A stretch of DNA of 64,000 nt from Polynucleobacter acidiphobus (lineage in GTDB: Bacteria > Pseudomonadota > Gammaproteobacteria > Burkholderiales > Burkholderiaceae): the NCBI RefSeq assembly GCF_003065385.1, contig NZ_CP023277.1, positions 1,787,738 through 1,851,737 on the forward strand, read 5' to 3'. Shown here in pieces: positions 56,953-64,000 of this stretch. Made by a program: the position numbers and the translations under genes. Positions within the stretch are counted from its first letter, which is position 1; the number at the start of each line of letters is the position of its first letter. A model generated the notes under the pieces. The model did no database searches. It saw only the letters and a program-made list of their open reading frames with translations, and had not been told where the DNA came from.

Positions 56953-58019
56953 GAAAGGGCCGGAATAATGGCCGATGCAAGTGTTGACCAAAGCAATCCG
57001 CGTGAGCCAAGGGCGGTGGCTACATACAGGTTTGGTAGACCCGAAATAGCCCCTATGATCGGCAGACGGTCTTTACTGACGCAGCGCACCCCAACAAATT
57101 GATCGGCCACCGTTAGCTTAGCCGGATCAATTGTGTGTGGCCTCAGTAGTCCTGCTGCCAAGCGGCGATTGTGTTCGTCACTCGCGGCACTTGCTTGTGT
57201 GGAATTCTGATTCTCATCATAGGTCGAGCCAACCAACCAACGATACGATTGGGTCTCTGGATTCCAAACCGGAGGGGTGCAATAGCCATCGCCCGATAAA
57301 TTTATTCTGGGGATGTGCTCTAAGAGATCGGTCTGTTGGTCGATTCTAAAAATACTAAGCTGGCCTCGTACAGGCTTTAGATAAAGCTTTTGACCAAATG
57401 GGGTCAAAAGATCTTGAGCACCGAATGCGTTTGCAAGAACAACTGTTTTTGCTGTCACTATGCAGCTGGCATTTTTATCCAACGCGCGCCAGAGATCGCC
57501 TTTGCGCTCAAGACATTCAATGGTCTTGGACCAAATGGTCTGTAATCCCCCGCAAGACAGAATTCGCTCTTTACATAGCGTGGCAAGATTTAGGGAGCCA
57601 GCACCAGAAAACCAAACGCCGGCGCGCTCAATCCCAAAACGCTTTCGTGCAGCCTCGGCCGAAACATATTCCCCAATATCAGCTGTAATGCCCAATTGAA
57701 TTAATTTGTTTTGCAATGCCTCTTCATCAAAGGGCGTCCCAATCTTGGCAAGGGCAAAAACACCGCGGTGGTCCCATGCATCAGCACAGTCAAGCTCAAC
57801 CATCCGATAGGCGGCCAAGGCTAAACGATGTAACCTGCTGGCTGTGCGGCCAAGCGCTGGGTGGGTAATCGCACCATCATGGGCTGATGTTGCCTGACCT
57901 GGTCCGGATGCACTATCGACAACACACACCGAGATGCCAAGGCGACGATATTGATTAGCAATCGAGGTGCCAGCAATGCCAGCACCGATCACCAAAACAT
58001 CAACCGGTTTTGAAAGCAA
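56805..58019 (-). CDS. mnmC: FAD-dependent MnmC oxidoreductase domain, stand-alone
   Basis: A 404-residue FAD protein matching the C-terminal half of bifunctional MnmC: VLVIGAGIAGTSIANQYRRLG binds FAD, AHDGAITHPALG and VATALGSRGLLWSTL are MnmC motifs, and LLSPTRFLAGAL near the end matches the family's C-terminus. It converts cmnm5U34 to nm5U34 in tRNA. The methyltransferase half is absent. mnmE, of the same pathway, lies nearby at 59994. The start is TTG 58019, 5 bp after the pckG stop; upstream in-frame TAA excludes a longer form. Its last 148 bp lie inside topB on the other strand. Confidence 0.83.
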   Translation of the reverse strand: MLSKPVDVLVIGAGIAGTSIANQYRRLGISVCVVDSASGPGQATSAHDGAITHPALGRTASRLHRLALAAYRMVELDCADAWDHRGVFALAKIGTPFDEEALQNKLIQLGITADIGEYVSAEAARKRFGIERAGVWFSGAGSLNLATLCKERILSCGGLQTIWSKTIECLERKGDLWRALDKNASCIVTAKTVVLANAFGAQDLLTPFGQKLYLKPVRGQLSIFRIDQQTDLLEHIPRINLSGDGYCTPPVWNPETQSYRWLVGSTYDENQNSTQASAASDEHNRRLAAGLLRPHTIDPAKLTVADQFVGVRCVSKDRLPIIGAISGLPNLYVATALGSRGLLWSTLASAIIPALSHSSGFALERLARFGLDPESLSLLSPTRFLAGALASNSKPIFPLGSRAK

Positions 58020-58024
58020 GCCGC

Positions 58025-59893
58025 TTATGCTTGAAAGCGATTAGCAATCTTGGTTTTGATTTCGAGCAACTCTTTTGGTAGGCGGTTAGCCAATTTATCA
58101 AAAAGCTCTTGGTGCAAATCCAGCTCGACTTTCCAATCATCAGCACGTACCGCAGTCGACTGATTAAATTGCTCAGGCGATAAGGCCAAACCATTCCAAT
58201 TGAAATCTGCATGACTTGGCGATAGGCCAAGAGGGGTTTCGGTTGCGCCAGCTTTGTTTTCGGCACGGCCCAAGATCCAGGCCAAAACGCGCATATTCTC
58301 TCCAAAGCCTGGCCAAATAAACTTACCATTTTCATCTTTGCGAAACCAATTCACTAAATAGATTTTTGGCAAAGTGGCGCCTTCTGCCTCGAGCTTCTTG
58401 CCCACATTGAGCCAGTGCTGAAAATAATCGCTCATGTTGTAGCCTGCAAATGCAATCATCGCAAACGGATCGCGTCGCACAACGCCAACCTTACCGGTAA
58501 TAGCAGCAGTTGTCTCTGAGCCCATGGTTGCAGCCATATAAACGCCCTCGGTCCAGTTTCGAGCTTCGCTAACCAAAGGAACTGTATTTGAGCGACGGCC
58601 TCCAAAAATAAACGCGTCTAGTGGAACGCCCTCTGGATTATCCCAATTTGGATCAACCGCAGGGTTATTAATGGCTGCTGTAGTAAAGCGTGCATTGGGG
58701 TGCGCGGCTAAACGGCCGGCTTTGCCATCTTCGGGGGTCCAATCCTTGCCCTGCCAATCAATCAAGTGACTTGGTGGTGTCTCGGTTAAGCCCTCCCACC
58801 ACACATCGCCGTCATCGGTGAGCGCTACGTTGGTAAAAATAACATCTTCATTTAGGGAGTCAACGCAATTGGCATTGGTCTCTCGATTGGTGCCAGGGGC
58901 CACGCCAAAGTAGCCCGATTCTGGATTAATTGCGTAAAGACGTATCTGCCCAGTTTTTGGATCTTTGCGAGGTTTAATCCAAGCAATATCATCGCCAACT
59001 GTGGTTACCTTCCAGCCCTCAAAACCTTTGGGTGGGATCATCATTGAGAAATTGGTTTTGCCACAGGCCGATGGAAAGGCTGCTGCGACATGGTATTTTT
59101 TTCCTTCAGGGGAGGTGACGCCTAAAATCAGCATGTGCTCTGCCAACCATCCTTGTTCGCGACCCATGGTTGAGGCGATTCGCAAAGCAAAACATTTTTT
59201 TCCTAGAAGAGCGTTGCCACCGTAGCCCGAACCGAACGACCAAATCTCTCGTGTTTCGGGATAGTGAACGATATATTTCGTGGGATTATTAGGCCAAACT
59301 ACGTCTTTTTCTCCGGGAGCCAATGGCTTGCCAACCGAATGAACGCAATGAACAAATTCGCCATCGGTCCCTAAAAGCTCGAGAACCGATTTGCCCATGC
59401 GCGTCATGATGCGCATATTAATTGCTACGTATGGACTATCGGACAGCTCAACACCAATATGTGCGATTGGGGATCCGAGGGGGCCCATTGAAAAAGGAAC
59501 GACATACATCGTGCGGCCCCGCATGCAACCCTCAAACAGCGGGGTTAAGGTTGCGCGCATTTCATTGGGATCCACCCAATTATTGGTTGGCCCCGCGTCT
59601 TCTTGATGAGTTGAACAAATAAAGGTTCGGTCCTCAACACGCGCCACGTCCATCGGGTCTGAAATCGCCAAATACGAATTCTTGCGTTTTTGCGGATTCA
59701 ATTTCTTCAGACTGCCGGCCTTAACCAACAACTCGCACAGCGCATCGTATTCGGACTGAGAACCATCACACCAATGGATCTGATCGGGCTGGGTTAGGGA
59801 GGCAACTTCTTCAACCCATTGAATCAATTTTGCGTTCTTTACATACGCTGGAACATTTAGATTCACTGTGGCGGGATTGGCTGGTTTATTCAT
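58025..59893 (-). CDS. pckG: Phosphoenolpyruvate carboxykinase (GTP)
   Basis: PckG converts oxaloacetate to PEP with GTP in gluconeogenesis. The 622-residue protein has [14 protein letters not shown], the P-loop [13 protein letters not shown] near residue 285 with the lid Cys, and the R-loop [17 protein letters not shown]. The length and motifs match the GTP-dependent class, not the ATP-dependent PckA. It is followed by mnmC after 5 bp. The leader (59894-59993) is very AT-rich and should contain its promoter. Confidence 0.96.
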   Translation of the reverse strand: MNKPANPATVNLNVPAYVKNAKLIQWVEEVASLTQPDQIHWCDGSQSEYDALCELLVKAGSLKKLNPQKRKNSYLAISDPMDVARVEDRTFICSTHQEDAGPTNNWVDPNEMRATLTPLFEGCMRGRTMYVVPFSMGPLGSPIAHIGVELSDSPYVAINMRIMTRMGKSVLELLGTDGEFVHCVHSVGKPLAPGEKDVVWPNNPTKYIVHYPETREIWSFGSGYGGNALLGKKCFALRIASTMGREQGWLAEHMLILGVTSPEGKKYHVAAAFPSACGKTNFSMMIPPKGFEGWKVTTVGDDIAWIKPRKDPKTGQIRLYAINPESGYFGVAPGTNRETNANCVDSLNEDVIFTNVALTDDGDVWWEGLTETPPSHLIDWQGKDWTPEDGKAGRLAAHPNARFTTAAINNPAVDPNWDNPEGVPLDAFIFGGRRSNTVPLVSEARNWTEGVYMAATMGSETTAAITGKVGVVRRDPFAMIAFAGYNMSDYFQHWLNVGKKLEAEGATLPKIYLVNWFRKDENGKFIWPGFGENMRVLAWILGRAENKAGATETPLGLSPSHADFNWNGLALSPEQFNQSTAVRADDWKVELDLHQELFDKLANRLPKELLEIKTKIANRFQA

Positions 59894-59993
59894 GGGGCCC
59901 TCAAACGTAACCGTTTAATTTTTAACAAGATTATTTAATGCGTGAGCAAAATTTATAACAATTTTAACATTTGTGTAACATCAAATTGACGGC

Positions 59994-61376
59994 TTATTTG
60001 CCAATGCAAAACTCACTGAAGATCTTGCCCAATAGGTCGTCGGGCAGCAGTTTTCCAGTAATTTCGCCTAAATCATTTTGAGCACAATGCAGTTCTTCGG
60101 CAAACAATTCCAGGGCGCGATTGCCACCAAATCCATGCGTCATGGCTTTTTGTAAGTGGTCCTTTGCAAGCGCAATGGAGCGAAGATGGCGCGAGCGCGC
60201 AGTATAAATACCGCCTTCTGCGTTTCCTTCCCATCCTGCAAAATGCAAAATGGTTTGTTGAAGCTGTCTGATGCCTTCGCCCGTTTTTGCTGATATAAAA
60301 ATTTGTTTTACGCCTGGCCCGATTTTTGGGTGACCTTCTTTTTGGCCCTCTAACAAATCCAGCTTATTCATCACATCCAGAACATGAGCGCCTGGATGTA
60401 CACGTTCCCTGACCGCCTTCTCAATATCTACAAAATTTGCTTCGGGCGCCTGTGTAGCATCGTGTATTAATAAAACGATATCGGCTCTGGCAATTTCATC
60501 CCAAGTTTGGGCTACACCGATTTGCTCTACAACATCATTAGACTCCCGAATACCGGCGGTATCAATCACATGCACGGGTATGCCATCGATCGAGATATTT
60601 TCAATGATTCGATCGCGTGTCGTTCCAGCAATTGGCGTGACGATTGCTCTTTCTTCTCCCACCAATGCATTTAATAAAGAGCTCTTACCAACATTTGGGG
60701 GGCCAACAAGCGCTAGACGAATTCCATCGCGCAAAATTTTTCCTTGGAGCGAAGTTTGAGTAATTTGCTCCAGATCGTTCATGATTTTTTCAAGGCGCTG
60801 TCTTGCGTTAGCTGCCTCAATAAACTCAATTTCTTCTTCAGGAAAATCAAGGGTTGACTCAACCAAAATTCGTAGCTGTGTGATTTGATCAATCAATTGA
60901 TTAATTCGTTCGGAAAAGCGTCCCTGCAATGAAAGGTTTGCGCCTCGCAAAGATGCGTCGCTTTGTGCATTAATGAGGTCTGCAATGGCCTCGGCCTGCA
61001 CCAAATCAATCTTGCCATGTAAAAACGCTCTCAACGAAAACTCGCCGGGCCCAGCAGGCATGATCCCGTCGGGGACCCCAAGCTCCATGATGCGATTTAG
61101 GACCAATTGCGTGACGCGCGGTCCGCCATGGCAATGAAGTTCAAGCACGTCCTCACCAGTAAATGAGGCGGGCGCCTTAAAGTACAACAATAAAACTTGA
61201 TCTATTTGCTCTTGGCGCGCGTCTTTTAAAACCAAGTAATGGGCAAAACGGGGATTCGGCTCGGCGCCAAGAAGCGCCTTGGCAAGCCCACTGAGATCGG
61301 GGCCAGAGGCACGAACAATCCCAACGCCGCCTGCGCCCCGAGGGGTTGCAATCGCAGCAATGGGATTTTTATGCAT
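59994..61376 (-). CDS. mnmE: tRNA modification GTPase MnmE
   Basis: With MnmG, MnmE installs the cmnm5 group on U34 of certain tRNAs. The 460-residue protein has the N-terminal IAAIATPRGAGGVGIVRASGP folate-binding domain, HCHGGPRVTQLVL, the G domain (ALVGPPNVGKSSLLNALVGEERAIVTPIAGTTRD, DTAGIRES, NKLDLL) and the C-terminal FCIGK. It sits after yidC by 21 bp, the standard origin-proximal order. Confidence 0.97.
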   Translation of the reverse strand: MHKNPIAAIATPRGAGGVGIVRASGPDLSGLAKALLGAEPNPRFAHYLVLKDARQEQIDQVLLLYFKAPASFTGEDVLELHCHGGPRVTQLVLNRIMELGVPDGIMPAGPGEFSLRAFLHGKIDLVQAEAIADLINAQSDASLRGANLSLQGRFSERINQLIDQITQLRILVESTLDFPEEEIEFIEAANARQRLEKIMNDLEQITQTSLQGKILRDGIRLALVGPPNVGKSSLLNALVGEERAIVTPIAGTTRDRIIENISIDGIPVHVIDTAGIRESNDVVEQIGVAQTWDEIARADIVLLIHDATQAPEANFVDIEKAVRERVHPGAHVLDVMNKLDLLEGQKEGHPKIGPGVKQIFISAKTGEGIRQLQQTILHFAGWEGNAEGGIYTARSRHLRSIALAKDHLQKAMTHGFGGNRALELFAEELHCAQNDLGEITGKLLPDDLLGKIFSEFCIGK

Positions 61377-61397
61377 TCAACCCCGTCCTTTGACCGC

Positions 61398-63116
61398 TTA
61401 CTTGGCCGGTCGCTTAATAAACATTTGATTAATTTGCCACTGCTGAGCAATTGACAAAATATTGTTAACCACCCAGTACAACACCAGTCCCGCCGGGAAG
61501 AAAAAGAACATGACGGAAAAGATGATCGGCATCCACAGCATAATTTTTGCTTGAAGTGGGTCGGGTGGCGTGGGATTTAAGCGCGTTTGCACAAACATCG
61601 ATACCGCCATAATGACTGGCAAAATGAAATAGGGGTCGGGCACTGACAAATCTTTAATCCAAAGAATCCATGGGGCATTTCGCATTTCAACCGACGAAAG
61701 CAAGACCCAATACAAAGCAATAAAAACAGGGATCTGTACGACCACCGGCAAACATCCCCCTAAAGGATTAATTTTTTCTTGCTTATAAAGATCCATCATC
61801 GCGCGATTTAGCTTCTGCGGATCGCCTTTAAATTGCTCGCGAAGGTTCATTAATCTTGGTTGCACCTCTTTCATGCGCGCCATCGATTTATAGCTAGCCG
61901 CAGAAAGTGGAAAGAAAATTAATTTAATGATCAAAGTCAGAATAACAATTGACCAGCCCCAATTGGCAACGTAGGAATGAATTTGTTCTAAGAGCCAAAA
62001 AATGGGTTTAGCAATAACCGTGAGATAGCCATAATCTTTGATTAAGTCAAAGCCTGGAGCAATTTTTTCCAAGAGTGTTTCCTCTTGGGGGCCGATAAAC
62101 AAGCGTGTGCTTTCAACATAACTGGATCCCGCCGCAATTGCGGCAATCGGAATTTGTAGACCGATTCGAAACAGGTTTTGCTCCACTTTTCCAACATACA
62201 CATCTCTGGCCGATTTATCACTTGGTATCCAGGCGCTTGCAAAGTAGTGCTGCACCATGGCAATCCAGCCGGGCTCCCCAGCAGGGATTTGCTTGGGGAT
62301 ATCTGCCTTATTTTTTTCAATATCAGAAAAACTAATCTTGATGAATTTGTCTTTATCGGTATACAGCGCTGGACCAGTAAAGGTGCTGTAGAACTCGCTA
62401 TCGCTAACGGCCGAGCTGTCCCGCACGATTTCGTTGTAAAGGACCAGACCGCCACCACTGGATTGATTAAGCTGGGTAATGCGGTGTTCAACCTCAACAA
62501 CATAGCTTCCATCCACCAAATAATAGGTTTTTTCAAGACGAACCCCGCCACGCTCATTCACAAAGGTGACAAAATTTTTATTATCGACACGACCACTTTT
62601 GCTAACTGCAAAGGAAACTGTATGGTTTGGTAATTCGTTACTGCCCGCTGAAATAAGGCCCGATCGAACAAAATATTGATTCTGTGGCGTGATTTGTAAT
62701 AAAGCGACCGGTTTTTGGTCGGGCATTAATTGTTTCAACAGTTTTGCGCTGATGACGCTTGCGCCTGTGGCATTAATTTCGAGCTCCAACACATCGTTTT
62801 TGATGGTGTGTTTTTCGCCAGAGGCTAAATTGGCCGCATTAAAAACTGGGGCCTGCTGAGGTGTGGGCAAACTTTCCGCCTTGGGAAGGTCGGCTGATTT
62901 TTGAGGCTGGGGTGGGGTGGCGGCTGGGGCTTGCGATGCGCTTGCTGGAGGCGGCAGGCTTTCGGATGCCTGCGCCGGGCCTGGTGCTTGGCCAGAAGAT
63001 ATTAAGGGTGTGGGCCCAAAGAGCGCCTGTCGACCATCATAGATCAGCCAATTGTTATAGAGCATTAAGCCCGAAATCGTTAATACCGCCCAAAGGAGTG
63101 TGCGCTTAATGTCCAT
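61398..63116 (-). CDS. yidC: Membrane protein insertase YidC
   Basis: YidC inserts and folds inner-membrane proteins. The 572-residue protein starts MDIKRTLLWAVLTISGLMLY (first span), then a Pro/Ala/Ser-rich linker (about residues 35-90), the large periplasmic beta-sandwich and the five-span core (FWLLEQIHSYVANWGWSIVILTL, KLNRAMMDLYKQEKINPLGGCLPVVVQIPVFIALY). The start at 63116 matches the family; an in-frame upstream start at 63215 would add a 33-residue lead within yidD. It is 2 bp from yidD. Confidence 0.97.
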   Translation of the reverse strand: MDIKRTLLWAVLTISGLMLYNNWLIYDGRQALFGPTPLISSGQAPGPAQASESLPPPASASQAPAATPPQPQKSADLPKAESLPTPQQAPVFNAANLASGEKHTIKNDVLELEINATGASVISAKLLKQLMPDQKPVALLQITPQNQYFVRSGLISAGSNELPNHTVSFAVSKSGRVDNKNFVTFVNERGGVRLEKTYYLVDGSYVVEVEHRITQLNQSSGGGLVLYNEIVRDSSAVSDSEFYSTFTGPALYTDKDKFIKISFSDIEKNKADIPKQIPAGEPGWIAMVQHYFASAWIPSDKSARDVYVGKVEQNLFRIGLQIPIAAIAAGSSYVESTRLFIGPQEETLLEKIAPGFDLIKDYGYLTVIAKPIFWLLEQIHSYVANWGWSIVILTLIIKLIFFPLSAASYKSMARMKEVQPRLMNLREQFKGDPQKLNRAMMDLYKQEKINPLGGCLPVVVQIPVFIALYWVLLSSVEMRNAPWILWIKDLSVPDPYFILPVIMAVSMFVQTRLNPTPPDPLQAKIMLWMPIIFSVMFFFFPAGLVLYWVVNNILSIAQQWQINQMFIKRPAK

Positions 63117-63118
63117 AG

Positions 63119-63367
63119 TTAGTGATTTGTTTGAATTAAGTTTTGTTTCTTTTGCTCGTGATCGACTGGATCGTAGCCGCCGGCTGACCAGGGATTGCAT
63201 CGCAAAATTCGCCAACTGATTTTACCGATGCTTTTTAAGGTGGAGTGTTTCTTTAGACACTCGCATGCGTAATCCGAGCAGCTCGGCACAAAACGGCATT
63301 GTCCGCCCACAAAAGGCGACAGGGTGAGTTGATACGCCCTTACTAGATAGCCCAATAATCGGTTCAT
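63119..63367 (-). CDS. yidD: Membrane protein insertion efficiency factor YidD
   Basis: An 82-residue protein with the YidD core LLGYLVRAYQLTLSPFVGGQCRFVPSCSDYACECLKKHS and RCNPWSAGGYDPV. It is thought to assist YidC or Sec-dependent insertion. It overlaps rnpA by 4 bp and lies 2 bp before yidC, in the usual rpmH-rnpA-yidD-yidC order. Confidence 0.95.
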   Translation of the reverse strand: MNRLLGYLVRAYQLTLSPFVGGQCRFVPSCSDYACECLKKHSTLKSIGKISWRILRCNPWSAGGYDPVDHEQKKQNLIQTNH

Positions 63368-63678
63368 GAAATCAAGCCCTGCAGTTGGCTCTTAAGCTCT
63401 TGGTATTCGGGGTTACGAAGCCTTCCACGCGTGGATCGGCCCACGGGTTGCTTTAGCCGAATGACAAGCTCTACGAAATTAACGGGGGCCCTGTTGCGAG
63501 TCAGCTCTCGCGCCGCTCTTTTAAGGCGATTGCGATCGACAGCTCGTTTGGCAAATTTTTTTGCAATTGCAAGACCAAGATCGAGGGGGGGCTCGTTCTT
63601 TGGTTCGGCATAAATAGCCCAGGCTCCGCTGCTTGTTGGCCTAGTTTGTAAAAGCGCCTGGATGCGTGCCGATTTCAA
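63364..63678 (-). CDS. rnpA: Ribonuclease P protein component
   Basis: RnpA binds the RNase P RNA and helps tRNA 5' processing. The core LGLAIAKKFAKRAVDRNRLKRAARELTRN holds the conserved RNR motif. The start is uncertain: TTG 63678 gives 104 residues beginning just after the rpmH stop, while an ATG at 63723 or GTG at 63741 would overlap rpmH by tens of bases, as in some bacteria. None has a clear ribosome-binding site. The N-terminal region is shorter than usual with the TTG start. Confidence 0.88.
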   Translation of the reverse strand: MKSARIQALLQTRPTSSGAWAIYAEPKNEPPLDLGLAIAKKFAKRAVDRNRLKRAARELTRNRAPVNFVELVIRLKQPVGRSTRGRLRNPEYQELKSQLQGLIS

Positions 63679-63682
63679 TTCA

Positions 63683-63817
63683 TTACACTGCGAGTCTTTT
63701 ACGACCTTTGGAGCGACGCGCATTGAGTACGGCGCGACCACCTTTGGTTTTCATGCGAACCCGAAATCCATGGGTTCTTTTGCGACGCGTTACAGATGGT
63801 TGGTATGTTCTTTTCAT
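63683..63817 (-). CDS. rpmH: Ribosomal protein L34
   Basis: L34 is a 44-residue basic protein of the large ribosomal subunit. The full protein is visible on the reverse strand: [18 protein letters not shown] at the N-terminus and SKGRKRLAV at the end. The start (63817) is preceded by a GGAT purine run. It heads the rpmH-rnpA-yidD-yidC-mnmE order next to the origin, with a sigma-70-like promoter at 63841-63869. Confidence 0.97.
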   Translation of the reverse strand: MKRTYQPSVTRRKRTHGFRVRMKTKGGRAVLNARRSKGRKRLAV

Positions 63818-63840
63818 GATTGATCCTAAGAAAACCCTCT

Positions 63841-63869
63841 ATTTTCTCTATTTGTGCGGATAGCGTCAA
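63841..63869 (-). promoter_or_regulatory. Candidate rpmH promoter
   Basis: Reverse-strand TTGACG (63869-63864) and GAAAAT (63846-63841) are separated by 17 bp, about 25 bp before the rpmH start codon. Confidence 0.55.
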
Positions 63870-63879
63870 CTTTATATCC

Positions 63880-64000
63880 GGGTTTTGCCTAATTATTTTG
63901 AATTATTTTCATTAAATTTCCCAAGTGTCTGATTTAAATAAAAAAGTGCTATTTGCACACAACTTATCCACAACTTATCCCCTGTATTTTTGCTTGTGGA
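63880..64000. other. Edge of the chromosomal origin region (rpmH-dnaA spacer)
   Basis: The segment holds a perfect DnaA box, TTATCCACA, at 63964-63972, and a weaker TTATCCCCT at 63975-63983. The window ends in TTGTGGA, the start of what could be an inverted box. About 80 bp of AT-rich DNA before the boxes (63880-63960) is a plausible unwinding element. With rpmH on one side, dnaA is expected just beyond the window. Confidence 0.75.

Noticed and set aside
58000..58335. 111-codon open frame opposite neither gene, inside pckG on the same strand
   Set aside because: It is an alternate frame of the well-supported pckG and encodes nothing recognisable.

Overview
The window looks like a piece of a Polynucleobacter-type chromosome (Betaproteobacteria, Burkholderiales; a small freshwater genome). 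The assignment rests on moderate GC, very tight gene packing, proteins of Burkholderiaceae type (a DksA without its zinc cysteines, a short NtrX-like regulator beside NtrY, GTP-type PckG, metX/metW) and an S-adenosylhomocysteine riboswitch before ahcY. The right edge ends in the rpmH-dnaA spacer with a perfect DnaA box, so the window abuts the replication origin. The genus is inferred from memory of protein families, not from a search.

Layout. 1-13.9 kb: amino-sugar synthesis (glmS, glmU), ttcA, folate/pterin genes (folB, pteridine reductase, fau), midA, cca, a lytic transglycosylase, and the methyl cycle metK-[SAH riboswitch]-ahcY-metF. 14-18 kb: two LpxL-type acyltransferases, dapF, pyrE, xth. 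18-30.7 kb: a long leftward run (ampG, metW, metX, slmA, argB, dksA, a CobW GTPase, rlmI-like, xerC, a DUF484 gene, gatB, gatA, gatC). 30.7-36.3 kb: the rod-shape operon mreB-mreC-mreD-mrdA-rodA. 36.3-44.9 kb: hupB and the most accessory stretch (cytochrome c5, LpxO-like hydroxylase, pseudouridine synthase, an unknown outer-membrane protein, an SMR transporter, a lipoprotein with a methyltransferase fold, MAPEG). 44.9-46.9 kb: tRNA-Phe, an autotransporter-like barrel gene and a broken second copy of the tRNA-Phe 5' half. 46.9-53.4 kb: NtrX-like/NtrY, DUF4390, rsmB, fmt, def. 53.4-59.9 kb: a minimal dprA, topB, an FAD-only mnmC and pckG. 60-64 kb: the origin-proximal block mnmE-yidC-yidD-rnpA-rpmH, then the oriC edge.

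How the genes connect. metK, ahcY and metF cover SAM synthesis, SAH removal and methyl-folate supply; metX/metW (homoserine acylation) and folB/fau feed the same pathway. Envelope functions recur: glmS/glmU, the MreBCD-PBP2-RodA machine, lytic transglycosylase and AmpG recycling, two late acyltransferases and an LpxO hydroxylase for lipid A, and YidC/YidD for membrane insertion. tRNA and translation functions are also dense: ttcA, cca, gatCAB, fmt, def, mnmE, mnmC, rnpA.

Most of the window is ordinary core genome. The points most worth checking are the SAH riboswitch with a competing hairpin, a structured metK leader, the duplicated tRNA-Phe fragment bracketing one cargo gene, a lipid-anchored SAM-methyltransferase fold, the stripped-down DprA and NtrX proteins, and a 148-bp antisense coding overlap between topB and mnmC.
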